A DNA stretch of 64,000 bases from Fusibacter ferrireducens (GTDB lineage Bacteria > Bacillota > Clostridia > Peptostreptococcales > Acidaminobacteraceae). Under the pieces are notes generated by a model, which worked only from the letters and a program-made list of their open reading frames with translations, was not told where the DNA came from and searched no databases. Below, in pieces: positions 7,539 through 16,866 of this stretch (within the stretch, counting starts at the first letter, position 1; each line of letters opens with the position of its first letter). A program made the position numbers and the translations under genes. The stretch covers positions 234,242-298,241 of the forward strand of contig NZ_JADKNH010000008.1 in the NCBI RefSeq assembly GCF_015352425.1, in the 5' to 3' direction.

Positions 7539-7600
7539 AACTTTGCCCTTCCAAATCATGCTCAATTGAATCCATAAATCTAAAATTACATAATGTCCTC

Positions 7601-7951
7601 TTACTCAATTTTGATCAAATCACCCGGTTTGACATGTGCTATTGGATTGCCTGTCAAAGCAATCTCTCCAGGTAAATCAACTTTCTCTACGCCGAACTTT
7701 AATGTGCAGTGACCTAAAGATTTTAAAGTGTGATTAGCTTCTTCACCTACGTCCTGCACCGTATAATCAAGCGTGCCAATCGTAACCTTATCTCCAACTT
7801 TAACGGCCTCTTTTAGTTCTGCTATTGTGTGTAAAACTGAAATTTCAGCTAACTCAGCTGGAGCATTCTCATTAAATAATATATATATATTACCCTCCAA
7901 CATATCACTAACTAAATCACCAAGTCCTGTTACTATAACCTCATACTTCAT
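7601..7951 (-). CDS. srlB: PTS glucitol/sorbitol-type EIIA
   Basis: A 116-residue cytoplasmic EIIA of the glucitol (Gut/Srl) family. The likely phospho-histidine is H41 in ISVLHTIAEL, and the C-terminal LTGNPIAHVKPGDLIKI segment is typical. It takes phosphate from HPr and gives it to the EIIB domain encoded by the preceding gene. I choose the ATG at 7951 over a GTG two codons upstream, because GAAAGTGA is better spaced for it. The E. coli homologue has 123 residues. The transported sugar may be glucitol or another polyol, since this PTS family is not limited to sorbitol. Confidence 0.92.
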   Translation of the reverse strand: MKYEVIVTGLGDLVSDMLEGNIYILFNENAPAELAEISVLHTIAELKEAVKVGDKVTIGTLDYTVQDVGEEANHTLKSLGHCTLKFGVEKVDLPGEIALTGNPIAHVKPGDLIKIE

Positions 7952-7988
7952 ATACACTCACTTTCAATCCCTTAATTGCCTACCACTA

Positions 7989-8981
7989 TTAGTATAAGCC
8001 AAAACTTGCTAAATAAGCAATAACAACTGATATCGGACCTGTTACTAATCTTGATATCAATATTGCAGGTACACCAATTTCAACTGTTTCAGGTTCTGCT
8101 TCTGCTAATGACAATCCAACTGGAATAAAGTCACAACCTACTTGTGGGTTTATAGCAAATAATGCTGGTAATGCATACTGCGGTGGAATATTCCCTTTTC
8201 CAATCTCTACACCTACAAGAACACCAACCACCTGAGCAATAACTGCCCCTGGACCTAACAATGGTGAAAGAATTGGAATAGCCGCTACAACAGAGATAAG
8301 AAGTAAACCAGGAATAGTGGATGAAAATGGTGCAACCCAATCAGCAATTATATTACCAATACCAGATTTAAGAATAATCCCTATCAACATTGAAACAAAT
8401 GCCATAAAAGGCAATACGTTTCTGATGATCATGTCAATTGTTTCCTTACCTGCCGAATAGAAAACACCCACAACTTTACCAGCGCCTCTGCCAATTGATT
8501 CAAGGATATTAGGTTTCTTAGTTTGAGTTCTCTTCGAAAGAGCAACATAAGTTTCATCTTTTGGCGTTTCAGCTTTTGCCTCACTTGCTTTTGATGAAAG
8601 TACTTCACCATCACCAACCAGCTCAATGTTAAGTTCTTTTACACCTGATACATATATATCTTCATTCATAAAAGCTGCCAAAGGACCTGACTTTCCTACA
8701 GGCGTTAAATTTATAGTAAAGATCTTCTTCTTAGGATACACACCACATCTTGCAGTGCCGCCACAATCAACTACTGCTACCATAATTTGATCATCAGGTA
8801 CTGATGTTGCGAATCCATCAACTACTCTACCGCCTGTTAAATCTGCAATCTTTTGTGAAACGGGATCAATCCCTCCCCCAGTAACGGATAGTACAACATT
8901 TCTAGTTTCAGTTGGTTTAATGACTAATGGTCCACCCCAACCGCTTGAGCCTCTAGTTATTTTAACTGCATTATATGACAT
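7989..8981 (-). CDS. srlE: PTS glucitol/sorbitol-type EIIBC
   Basis: A 330-residue membrane protein. The N-terminal EIIB domain (about 1-120) has the phospho-cysteine motif DCGGTARCGVYPKKK, with C73 as the probable phosphorylation site. A linker rich in K, A and E follows (about 128-150). The C-terminal hydrophobic half holds several membrane segments that with SrlA form the transport channel. The start is the ATG at 8981, preceded by GGGGGA; an upstream TTG lies inside the spacer. It is 13 bases downstream of srlA. Length and domain order match the family. Confidence 0.93.
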   Translation of the reverse strand: MSYNAVKITRGSSGWGGPLVIKPTETRNVVLSVTGGGIDPVSQKIADLTGGRVVDGFATSVPDDQIMVAVVDCGGTARCGVYPKKKIFTINLTPVGKSGPLAAFMNEDIYVSGVKELNIELVGDGEVLSSKASEAKAETPKDETYVALSKRTQTKKPNILESIGRGAGKVVGVFYSAGKETIDMIIRNVLPFMAFVSMLIGIILKSGIGNIIADWVAPFSSTIPGLLLISVVAAIPILSPLLGPGAVIAQVVGVLVGVEIGKGNIPPQYALPALFAINPQVGCDFIPVGLSLAEAEPETVEIGVPAILISRLVTGPISVVIAYLASFGLY

Positions 8982-8994
8982 AATCAATTCCCCC

Positions 8995-9519
8995 TTAAGC
9001 TTCAGATCGCTTCTTAATCATTGTCTTAGTAATAGCTTCAGTTACAATACCTCTCATTAGAATAACAACAATACCTACAAGTAAATATCTCATTGCTAAA
9101 TCACCTAACGGAAGCCCCAATGTAGTGATCCCATTAGCTATTCCTAAATATACAAATAACTCGCCCGCATTAGCATGAGGGAAAATACCTGTGATTGGAT
9201 GAACAAACGAAACAGCCGCATCATAAAATGCTGGTTTCAATTCTTCTTTTACAAAGCGCCCAAACGAGTAGCACATCGGATTTGTCAAGAAAAATACAGA
9301 TAAAATTGGAAAAATTGTGTACCTTGTTAGCCTATACTTTGTTGTTGCCTTAGCTAGGTTCTCTACTTTTTCTTCTCCTACTAATTTGATAATCGCATTA
9401 ACAAATGTAATCAAAACGACTAGTGTTGGTATAATGCCTGTTACCAAACCCATGAACACTGATCCACCTTCATTAAACAAACCAATGAAGCCTTCAGCTA
9501 AACCAGATAAAAAACTCAT
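8995..9519 (-). CDS. srlA: PTS glucitol/sorbitol-type EIIC
   Basis: A 174-residue integral membrane protein with hydrophobic segments at about 20-45, 80-95, 120-140 and 145-165. The TNPMCYSFGRFVKEE and FPHANAGELFVYLGI stretches are characteristic of EIIC of the glucitol PTS. Together with the membrane half of SrlE it forms the polyol-translocating unit. The start is the ATG at 9519 preceded by GGGAGGAAAAAG; a longer frame would translate the Shine-Dalgarno. It follows gutM in the operon. Confidence 0.93.
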   Translation of the reverse strand: MSFLSGLAEGFIGLFNEGGSVFMGLVTGIIPTLVVLITFVNAIIKLVGEEKVENLAKATTKYRLTRYTIFPILSVFFLTNPMCYSFGRFVKEELKPAFYDAAVSFVHPITGIFPHANAGELFVYLGIANGITTLGLPLGDLAMRYLLVGIVVILMRGIVTEAITKTMIKKRSEA

Positions 9520-9577
9520 ACTTTTTCCTCCCAAAACTTATTTTTTTTATTAATAAATAAACAGTTCAGGCATCCCC

Positions 9578-9943
9578 CTACTCATTTCCTCCTTCCAATG
9601 CCTGCAATATAGCTTTCTTTTGCTGTTTATTTTTTAATCCTTCAAGTAACGTTTCTTGGTTATCTACTGACCTACCCACTATGCTATTCAGTTTTCTAAA
9701 TTTATTAAATACTGTAATCCCCCTCATTTCTTCTGCATCAATCACTACGCGTTCATCATCTACTACCACAAGAACAATACTGCCTTCTTTCAATTTGCCT
9801 TTTGCCTGACCTACGAGTACTTTCCCTTTATGTCGTAATGCTCTGACCCTTTTTTTGAAATTCATTAGCTGAAAATAAGTCAATACAAATTGAAGAATCC
9901 ACAGAGAAAATACAATTATCACCACTTTTGTAACATCACTCAT
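9578..9943 (-). CDS. srlM: Glucitol operon activator GutM/SrlM
   Basis: A 121-residue protein of the GutM family. It has one N-terminal membrane segment (about 6-24), then a basic cytoplasmic part (FKKRVRALRHKGKVLVGQAKGKLKEGSIVLVVVD) that is the conserved core. In E. coli GutM activates the glucitol operon. Here it is the first gene of the PTS operon, the usual position in Firmicutes. How it would work together with the SorC-type regulator at 1.8 kb is unknown. Confidence 0.88.
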   Translation of the reverse strand: MSDVTKVVIIVFSLWILQFVLTYFQLMNFKKRVRALRHKGKVLVGQAKGKLKEGSIVLVVVDDERVVIDAEEMRGITVFNKFRKLNSIVGRSVDNQETLLEGLKNKQQKKAILQALEGGNE

Positions 9944-10075
9944 CTACGCCATCTCCCCATCTCACACCTCATCGCCAACAATGCCAAGCTTTATGTATAG
10001 CAGCTCTTGGAATTATTGGTATCTAACATTATTGCCTCAAGTAATGCCATTCTATTTTAACCTTTATTCAATTCA

Positions 10076-10186
10076 GAATTTTATTTCCGTGTATGAATTT
10101 TATTTCTTTATCTTATTGTATTAATTTTAGTACTTGTTGTCAACGATTGTTAAATTCTTAATTTATGATATTGAATTTTATTTTTT
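10076..10186 (-). promoter_or_regulatory. Sigma-A promoter of the PTS operon with repeated GAATTTTATTT boxes
   Basis: On the minus strand TTGACA (10138-10143) and TACAAT (10115-10120) are 17 bases apart, a near-consensus promoter. The motif GAATTTTATTTC (plus reading) begins at 10076, 10095 and, as GAATTTTATTTT, at 10173. Two boxes are therefore downstream of the -10 and one upstream of the -35. A further copy starts at 7442, ahead of the DRL-type gene. They look like operators, possibly for the SorC-type protein. The rest of the 315-base spacer holds nothing else that I can see. Confidence 0.65.
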
Positions 10187-10258
10187 TCAGTCCATCCTTA
10201 ATATTTGTCAAATTGCTTTTATCATGTGAATGTTTTTATATGCCTAAATGAGTTTGGA

Positions 10259-11125
10259 TTACTGCCTTAACTTCTTAATCGCCTCAATTGCATTATAGGA
10301 ACTTCTTACAAATGGTCCACTTGCAACATAAGGTATGCCCATCTTCTTACCAATGGTTTCATAGCGTTTAAATTGATCAGGGTGTACAAATGTCTTAACA
10401 GGTAGTTGTTGCTGTGAAGGTTGCAAATACTGTCCAATAGTTAAAATATCACAGTCTATCTCAACGATATCTTTCATGAGTTGAATAACCTCATCTTCTG
10501 TTTCTCCTAAGCCGACCATAATACCCGTTTTAGTCAAAATATCAGGTCTAAGCTGCTTTACTCTTTTTAAAAGTTCAAGGGAACGACTATAATTCGCCAT
10601 TGGACGCACTGTTTCATATAATCTAGGTACTGTCTCCAAATTATGATTAAGAATTTCAGGAGAAGTCTCTAAGATTGTTATTAGATCTTGTTCAGAGCCT
10701 TGTAGATCTGGAATAAGAACCTCAACTGTGATGCCCTCATTGATATGGTGTAACGCTTCAATTGTCCTTGCATAATGCTTTGCGCCATTATCCGCTAAGT
10801 CATCTCTGGTTACAGAAGTTACAACAACATGCTTCAATTCCATTTTCTGAGCTGCTTCGGCAACCATTTGTGGTTCTTGTTCATCTAAATAAGTCGGCAA
10901 CCCTTTCTGAACAGCACAGAATCTACAATTTCTTGTACAGAGATCCCCTAAAATCATAAACGTAGCTGTCCCTTTTGAAAAACACTCCCCTAAATTAGGA
11001 CAATTCGCTTCTTGACAAACAGTATGCAAGTTCAGCTTTTCCATCAAATCTTGAATTTTATGATACTCATCTTTAGTCGCCGCTTTAGCTTTCAACCACT
11101 CTGGTTTTTGAGTTTTGATCAGCAA
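10259..11125 (-). CDS. lipA: Lipoyl synthase
   Basis: A radical-SAM enzyme that inserts two sulfur atoms into octanoyl groups on lipoyl domains. The auxiliary cluster cysteines C37, C42 and C48 (CQEANCPNLGEC) and the radical-SAM cysteines C63, C67 and C70 (CTRNCRFC) are all present in 288 residues, the normal length. Translation starts at a TTG (11125), eight bases after AGGAGGTG, and the gene overlaps the end of lipB by 41 bases. As the last gene of the 2-oxoacid dehydrogenase operon it supplies the cofactor for the lipoyl domains of the E2 and E3 subunits. Confidence 0.95.
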   Translation of the reverse strand: MLIKTQKPEWLKAKAATKDEYHKIQDLMEKLNLHTVCQEANCPNLGECFSKGTATFMILGDLCTRNCRFCAVQKGLPTYLDEQEPQMVAEAAQKMELKHVVVTSVTRDDLADNGAKHYARTIEALHHINEGITVEVLIPDLQGSEQDLITILETSPEILNHNLETVPRLYETVRPMANYSRSLELLKRVKQLRPDILTKTGIMVGLGETEDEVIQLMKDIVEIDCDILTIGQYLQPSQQQLPVKTFVHPDQFKRYETIGKKMGIPYVASGPFVRSSYNAIEAIKKLRQ

Positions 11126-11798
11126 TTTTCTTCACCTCCTCAGGGGTTACAAGTTGAATAGAACAGTCAAAAACCGTCTCAAAAGCGCCTATTAGATTCA
11201 TAGTCAAATCATGTCCTGAAACGCGTTTGCCCTTTTCTTGAATTGAAGTCACCCCAAATTCTTTAATGCCGCAGGGACAAATATTTCTAAAATGATCCAT
11301 GTTTGGATGATTATTCAATCCAATACCATGCATTGTTATCCATTTTTTCACCGCAACACCTACTGCACAAATTTTCTCATCATCTATCCATACGCCTCTA
11401 TAGCCTTTTTTTCTACCACAATTCAAATCGTATTGATCGAGGGTCTTGATGACCCACTCTTCCAAGCTATTGACATACCAACGCACATCCTTGGAAAAAT
11501 GGGTAAGGTTCAAGATCGGATATACGACCTGCTGTCCAGGACCATGATAAGTCACGCTACCGCCTCTATTACTGTCATACAAACAAAATCCTTTTTGCGT
11601 TAACTGTGCTCTATCCAATAGTATATCCTCATCTAAGGTAGACACCCCAAAAGTGTAAGTCGGTGGATGCTCTACAAATAATAAGAATCCAGCCCTCTCG
11701 GGATTTTCATCCATTGCTTTCATCAAATTATGTTGAAGATTATACGCTTCCTCATATGCCATACGATTGAGATTCGTACAAAGAATTTTCTGCATCAT
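11085..11798 (-). CDS. lipB: Octanoyl-ACP:protein N-octanoyltransferase
   Basis: Transfers octanoate from acyl carrier protein to lipoyl domains, the step before LipA. Motifs RGGSVTYHGPGQ (from R78), the catalytic lysine in DDEKICAVGV (about K142) and the acyl-thioester cysteine C176 in CPCGIKEFG are present. I start it at the ATG at 11798, or the ATG directly after it at 11795, following AGAGGTGAT; an ATG at 11822 overlapping the E3 stop has no Shine-Dalgarno. Having both lipB and lipA in this operon means endogenous lipoate synthesis is tied to production of the complex. Confidence 0.93.
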   Translation of the reverse strand: MMQKILCTNLNRMAYEEAYNLQHNLMKAMDENPERAGFLLFVEHPPTYTFGVSTLDEDILLDRAQLTQKGFCLYDSNRGGSVTYHGPGQQVVYPILNLTHFSKDVRWYVNSLEEWVIKTLDQYDLNCGRKKGYRGVWIDDEKICAVGVAVKKWITMHGIGLNNHPNMDHFRNICPCGIKEFGVTSIQEKGKRVSGHDLTMNLIGAFETVFDCSIQLVTPEEVKKIADQNSKTRVVES

Positions 11799-11821
11799 AT
11801 CACCTCTTAAAATATAGACCA

Positions 11822-13522
11822 TTATTTTTTAATCATATGCAGACAATTGCCCAAGGCATCATTTAAAGCTTCCATTAATGCCTCCGAGTACGTAGGATGT
11901 GCATGAATAAGCGTTGCAGCCTCATTCACTGTTATTTCTGTAGCCATGAGCATCGCAGCTTCATTGATCAACTCAGCAGCATTTGGTCCAATAATATGCA
12001 CCCCTAAGATCTCACCATATTTTTTAGAGACAATCACTTTAACAAATCCAACACCTTCACCAGAAGACAGAGCTCTTCCGTTAACACCAAAATCAAAGCT
12101 ACCAATAGAAATTGCTTCTTTTTTAGCGGCTTCTTCTTGAGTTAATCCAACCGATCCCACTTCAGGAGAAGTATAAATACAACTCGGTACGAATTTTAAA
12201 TTCACTGTATGATTCTCACCAAATGCATTTGCGCCTGCTACCTCGCCCATTTTGTAAGCTGCATGCGCTAATGTATTTAAGCCGTTTATATCTCCAGCAG
12301 CATAAACACCTGGAATACTCGTTTCCATTTTGTCGTTAACTTTTACCTTATTTTTTTCCATAACAGGTTTTAAATCACCTAAGCACGATAGATCTGGTAC
12401 ACGACCGATAGATAAAAGGACTTTATCTACGACGATCTTCGAACCATCATTTATATGAATGGTTAAGGCTTCAGAAGAAGGTTCAATAGATTCTACTGCT
12501 AATGCGGTCATAATTTTAATGCCTTTTTTCTTTAACTGATTAGTCAATTCTGCAGAAATATCCTTATCCATCATCGGTACAATTCTATCCATTGTTTCAA
12601 TAATAGTGACTTCACTTCCAAAGGCATTAAATATTGAAGCCATTTCAACACCAATAACGCCACCACCAATAATGGCAAGTCTGCTAGGCACTTCTTGAAT
12701 ATCTAAGATTTGTGTACTATCAAGCACACCTTCTGAATCAATGCCTGGAATATTGATTCTAGAAACTTTTGAACCACCCGCTAATATAATCTTCTTACCA
12801 GTAACTATTTTAGCATTATCCACGATAACACTGGTACTGCTTTTTAATACACCTGTTCCGTTTATAGTATCAACACCATAACTTTTATGGATCATACTAA
12901 TACCGCCTGTAAGCATTTTGACAACTTTGTTCTTTTCTTTGATTACGGTTGGCATATCCACTTTAACATCTGGATTACTGATCAAGATGCCTCTCTGCTT
13001 TGCATGAGAAATATGTTCAATGAGTTCAGCTGATTTTAACAATGTTTTAGTCGGTATACAGCCTCTATTCAAGCAAGTTCCACCGACTATATCTCTCTCA
13101 ATCAGCGCAACTTTACCACCAAGCTGGGCCACTTTTGTCGCTGCAATATAACCAGCAGGACCACCGCCAACAATAATGACATCATACTCAGAGTCGCTTT
13201 TAGAATCAGCAAGAGGTTTTGAGGCAGACTTATCTTCCTTATTCGCTTTTTCTGTTTTTGAAACTGCATCTTGAATGACTTCACCTAGTTCACCGATATA
13301 GCCTATAACTGTAAATACAGGAAGTTCATCGCCTTCATCAGCAGTGATCTTAAGAAGTACACCCTCAACTTCTGATTCTACTTCCATGTTGACCTTATCT
13401 GTTGAAATTTCAAGGATTGGTTCTCCCTTTTCTATTGAATCCCCTTCCTTTTTCAACCACTTAACAACAGTACCCATTTCCATTGACATGCCAGCTTTAG
13501 GCATAATAATTTCTGTAGCCAC
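11822..13522 (-). CDS. Dihydrolipoyl dehydrogenase (E3) with N-terminal lipoyl domain
   Basis: A 566-residue flavoprotein that reoxidises dihydrolipoyl groups with NAD. An N-terminal lipoyl domain (1-80, lipoyl lysine K43 in TDKVNME) is joined by an A/K/S-rich linker to a full E3. The E3 FAD site is GGGPAG (119-124) and the redox disulfide is C150/C155 (GGTCLNRGCIPT). The active-site HAHPTYSE lies near the C-terminus. E3 proteins with a lipoyl domain are typical of AcoL in clostridial acetoin dehydrogenase clusters and of some PDHs. The first 60 residues are nearly identical to those of the adjacent E2, which suggests domain duplication. Confidence 0.95.
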   Translation of the reverse strand: MATEIIMPKAGMSMEMGTVVKWLKKEGDSIEKGEPILEISTDKVNMEVESEVEGVLLKITADEGDELPVFTVIGYIGELGEVIQDAVSKTEKANKEDKSASKPLADSKSDSEYDVIIVGGGPAGYIAATKVAQLGGKVALIERDIVGGTCLNRGCIPTKTLLKSAELIEHISHAKQRGILISNPDVKVDMPTVIKEKNKVVKMLTGGISMIHKSYGVDTINGTGVLKSSTSVIVDNAKIVTGKKIILAGGSKVSRINIPGIDSEGVLDSTQILDIQEVPSRLAIIGGGVIGVEMASIFNAFGSEVTIIETMDRIVPMMDKDISAELTNQLKKKGIKIMTALAVESIEPSSEALTIHINDGSKIVVDKVLLSIGRVPDLSCLGDLKPVMEKNKVKVNDKMETSIPGVYAAGDINGLNTLAHAAYKMGEVAGANAFGENHTVNLKFVPSCIYTSPEVGSVGLTQEEAAKKEAISIGSFDFGVNGRALSSGEGVGFVKVIVSKKYGEILGVHIIGPNAAELINEAAMLMATEITVNEAATLIHAHPTYSEALMEALNDALGNCLHMIKK

Positions 13523-13548
13523 GTTAAACTCCTTTCTTCGCCCCTGTA

Positions 13549-14898
13549 CTAAATAAGAGTTGTAATTGGATTTTCCATCAACTTTTTAAGGTAAGCCAAA
13601 AATTCTGCTGCTGGCGCTCCATCAACAATACGGTGGTCAAATGTCAATGACAATGTCATCATTGGCTGTATTACCATCTCACCTTCAACAGCAACAACTC
13701 TATCAATAATTGCGTTGACACCCAGAATAGCTGCATTTGGTAAATTGATAATTGGACTGAAGCTACTAATGCCATAGCCACCTAAATTACTAATGGTGAA
13801 TGTAGAGCCTTCCATTTCATTTGGACTCAATTTATTTTCTTTTGTACGGGTAATAAGGTCTTTAAAGGCGACAACGACTTCACTTAAACTCATTTTGTCT
13901 ACACCCTTGACAACAGGCACCTTTAACGTATTATTTACATCAACTGCCATTGCCATGTTCACATAATGATGCAACACAATGCCTTCATCTGTCAATGAAG
14001 CGTTCATGATCGGGTATTTTATTAGAGCTTTACTAACAATAAATGTAATAATATCTGTAAATGTAATCTTCATGCCTGTACTCTCTTGAATTGAATCTCG
14101 AATCTGTTCACGAAAAGCCTTTACATTTGTCATATTAACGTCCATATTCAATACAACAGCTGGTACTGAAAAATAGCTTTCGCTCATGCGGTCGGCAATG
14201 ACTTTTCGAACACCTTTCATAGGAATGAGCGTTGTTTCACCAACAGATTCAGATTCTTTAAAAGTAGGTGTGCTCTGCTCATTAATTCCTGGTAAATCCC
14301 TTTTTGTTATTTTTCCGTCAAATCCACTACCTGTAATATTCGAAGTATCAATACCATCTACTTCTGAAATACGTTTGGCCAATGGTGTTATCTTACTTTC
14401 CTTGTCCAAATGTGCCACATAATCCAATACATCTTGAAGTTGGATACGCCCTTTAGGGCCATTGCCATCTATATCGATCAAATCAATATTATTCTTTTTT
14501 GCTTCTTTTCTTGAAGCTGGTGTTGCTCTGACTTTACCTGGCGGCTTTTGATAATCTTTAGCTTCTGTTGCCTTCTGATCCACTTCAATCTCCGGTTTTA
14601 CATCAGCTGGAGGCGTATTTTTTTCCTGGAGTTTATCGGATTGGTCAGGAATAACTTCACCTGCATCTCCTATATAAGCAAGTACAGTAAAAACAGGTAA
14701 CTCTTCCTCTTTTTCAGCTAATATTTTCAAAAGAACACCACTCACTTCTGCTTCTACTTCCATATTGACTTTATCTGTTAGAATCTCAAGGATAGGCTCT
14801 CCTTTTTCAACAAGATCGCCTTCTTTTTTTAACCATTTTACAACGGTTCCTACTTCCATAGACATACCGGCTTTGGGCATAATAACTTCAGTTGCCAT
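13549..14898 (-). CDS. Dihydrolipoamide acyltransferase (E2) with two subunit-binding domains
   Basis: The core subunit of the dehydrogenase complex, 449 residues. Order: lipoyl domain (1-80, K43), a charged linker, two consecutive peripheral-subunit-binding domains (about 123-160 and 169-205, both with the G.G..G+I pattern), then the catalytic acetyltransferase domain ending in DHRIVDG (H422, D426). Two subunit-binding domains are unusual, one being the norm. The enzyme moves the acyl group from lipoyl to CoA. It sits 10 bases after E1 beta. Substrate (pyruvate or acetoin) cannot be decided from E2 alone. Confidence 0.94.
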   Translation of the reverse strand: MATEVIMPKAGMSMEVGTVVKWLKKEGDLVEKGEPILEILTDKVNMEVEAEVSGVLLKILAEKEEELPVFTVLAYIGDAGEVIPDQSDKLQEKNTPPADVKPEIEVDQKATEAKDYQKPPGKVRATPASRKEAKKNNIDLIDIDGNGPKGRIQLQDVLDYVAHLDKESKITPLAKRISEVDGIDTSNITGSGFDGKITKRDLPGINEQSTPTFKESESVGETTLIPMKGVRKVIADRMSESYFSVPAVVLNMDVNMTNVKAFREQIRDSIQESTGMKITFTDIITFIVSKALIKYPIMNASLTDEGIVLHHYVNMAMAVDVNNTLKVPVVKGVDKMSLSEVVVAFKDLITRTKENKLSPNEMEGSTFTISNLGGYGISSFSPIINLPNAAILGVNAIIDRVVAVEGEMVIQPMMTLSLTFDHRIVDGAPAAEFLAYLKKLMENPITTLI

Positions 14899-14908
14899 AA
14901 GACTCCTC

Positions 14909-15892
14909 CTATCTATTCAAAACTTTGCGAATCGCGGCTTCTATATCATCTACACTCGGGACACAAGCAGCTTCAAGAACTGGATTATAAGGAATTGGCA
15001 CGTCTTTACCTGCACATCGAATTACTGGGGCATCTAAATAATCGAAAGCCTCGCTTTCTGTTATAACCGCAGAAATTTCACCAGCATAACCACCCGTTTT
15101 TACGGCTTCATTAATGACAATCGCTCTACCTGTTTTAATGACAGATTTAATAATTGTCTCTTTATCTAGAGGCACTAAAGTTCTAGGATCAACAATTTCT
15201 ACACTAATACCTTCTTCTGCTAATTTTTCAGCCACAGCTTCAACTCTTTGAAGCATTCTGCCATAAACAACTACCGTAACATCTGTGCCTTCTCTTTTAA
15301 TATCTGCTTTACCTATTTCAACTATGAAATCCTCATCTTCTGGCACTTCAAACTTCGTACGATACAATAGTTTCTGTTCTATAAATATTACTGGGTTATC
15401 ATCTCTAATAGCCGCTTTTAAAAGACCCTTAGCATCTGCAGCTGTGGAGGGTGCAATTACTTTCAGTCCCGGAACATGGCAAAACCACGCCTCTAAACTT
15501 TGACTATGTTGCGCTGCCGCTCCAGCACCTGATCCTGCTGGCATCCTAAGAACCATAGGTACCTTTGCTTTACCACCAAACATATAGCGCATTTTCGCCG
15601 CTTGATTGACCATTGAATCCATTGCTATTGTAGAAAAATCCATAAACATCAATTCAGCAATTGGTCTAAGACCTGTTACCGCCGCTCCTGCTGCTGCTCC
15701 TGCGATCACCGCCTCTGAGATAGGCGTATCTTTTACGCGCTCTTCTCCAAACTCTTCAAACATACCTACTGATACACCGAATGCACCGCCGTATATACCA
15801 ATATCTTCTCCCATAAATATGATGTTTTTATCGCGACGCATTTCCTCACTCATGGCTTCTCTTATGGCTTCAGCATATGTCATTGTTTTCAT
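14909..15892 (-). CDS. 2-oxoacid/acetoin dehydrogenase E1 beta subunit
   Basis: A 327-residue transketolase-like subunit. [29 protein letters not shown] and the C-terminal transketolase domain (about 205-320) are typical of PdhB/AcoB. With E1 alpha it forms the alpha2beta2 TPP enzyme that decarboxylates pyruvate or cleaves acetoin and acylates lipoamide. The [17 protein letters not shown] segment carries the family's conserved acidic residue near TPP. It follows E1 alpha by 14 bases. Confidence 0.94.
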   Translation of the reverse strand: MKTMTYAEAIREAMSEEMRRDKNIIFMGEDIGIYGGAFGVSVGMFEEFGEERVKDTPISEAVIAGAAAGAAVTGLRPIAELMFMDFSTIAMDSMVNQAAKMRYMFGGKAKVPMVLRMPAGSGAGAAAQHSQSLEAWFCHVPGLKVIAPSTAADAKGLLKAAIRDDNPVIFIEQKLLYRTKFEVPEDEDFIVEIGKADIKREGTDVTVVVYGRMLQRVEAVAEKLAEEGISVEIVDPRTLVPLDKETIIKSVIKTGRAIVINEAVKTGGYAGEISAVITESEAFDYLDAPVIRCAGKDVPIPYNPVLEAACVPSVDDIEAAIRKVLNR

Positions 15893-15906
15893 ATTATATT
15901 TCCTCC

Positions 15907-16866
15907 TTATGCATATACATCGTCAAGCAAACTTTCAATTGGCGGGTTTGGGCTTTCCTCAGCAAATTTGACCGCTAATTCAATTTCTTCATATGCTTTT
16001 TTCTTAATTTTATCAAGTTGTGCTTTGGTGAAAATTTTATCTTTAATCATTTTGTCTTCAAATCTCTTAATAGGACACTTTTCTTTCCACGCTTCAATTT
16101 CTGCTTTTGTTCGATACACATTCGCATCACTCTTTGAATGACCTAACCAGCGATATGTCTTACTTTCAACAAGTACAGGTCCATTGCCTTTGCGACAATG
16201 CTCTACTGCTTCTGAAACCGTTTTGTGCACTTCAAGTACATCATTACCATCTACTATATAACCAGGAATGCCATAAGAACTTGCTCTGTCTGCAATATCA
16301 GTAATATTCATATGCTTTTCTATGGATGTTGACATGCCGTATAGATTGTTTTCGCAGAAAAAAACAACAGGCAACTTCCACACACTTGCTAAATTCAATG
16401 CCTCATGAAAACTGCCTTCATTCGCTGCGCCGTCACCAAAAAAACATAAAACAACTTTTCCTGTTTTTTGATACTGTTGTGTCATTGCAGCACCAACAGC
16501 AATACCGTGACCACCTCCAACAACACCATTTGCACCTAAATTACCCGCTTCAACATCTGCAATATGCATTGAACCGCCTTTACCTTTACAATAGCCATTA
16601 TATTTACCAAGCAGTTCTGCCATCATTTTATTAAGATCAATGCCTTTTCCGATAACTTGGCTGTGTCCACGATGCGTTGAAGTAATTAGATCATCATCAT
16701 TTAACGCCATACAAGCACCTACTGCGGAACCCTCTTCTCCCACAGAAAGATGTGTTGTTCCATGCACCATTCCTCTTGCAAAAAAATAACTTACTTTTTC
16801 TTCAAATGCACGAGCTTCGTTCATTCTTTGATACATAATTGAAAGCTCTTTTTTTTCTAACTTCAT
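15907..16866 (-). CDS. 2-oxoacid/acetoin dehydrogenase E1 alpha subunit
   Basis: A 319-residue TPP-binding subunit. The TPP motif [20 protein letters not shown] and [12 protein letters not shown] are clear. [17 protein letters not shown] is the form I associate with acetoin dehydrogenase AcoA, so acetoin is a likely substrate, but clostridial PDH-like complexes share much of this. The start is the ATG at 16866, after AAAGGAGG; a longer frame would run into the leader. It is the first gene of E1a-E1b-E2-E3-lipB-lipA. The operon would feed acetyl-CoA and NADH production, separate from the ferredoxin-linked route at 50.7-53.3 kb. Confidence 0.93.
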   Translation of the reverse strand: MKLEKKELSIMYQRMNEARAFEEKVSYFFARGMVHGTTHLSVGEEGSAVGACMALNDDDLITSTHRGHSQVIGKGIDLNKMMAELLGKYNGYCKGKGGSMHIADVEAGNLGANGVVGGGHGIAVGAAMTQQYQKTGKVVLCFFGDGAANEGSFHEALNLASVWKLPVVFFCENNLYGMSTSIEKHMNITDIADRASSYGIPGYIVDGNDVLEVHKTVSEAVEHCRKGNGPVLVESKTYRWLGHSKSDANVYRTKAEIEAWKEKCPIKRFEDKMIKDKIFTKAQLDKIKKKAYEEIELAVKFAEESPNPPIESLLDDVYA

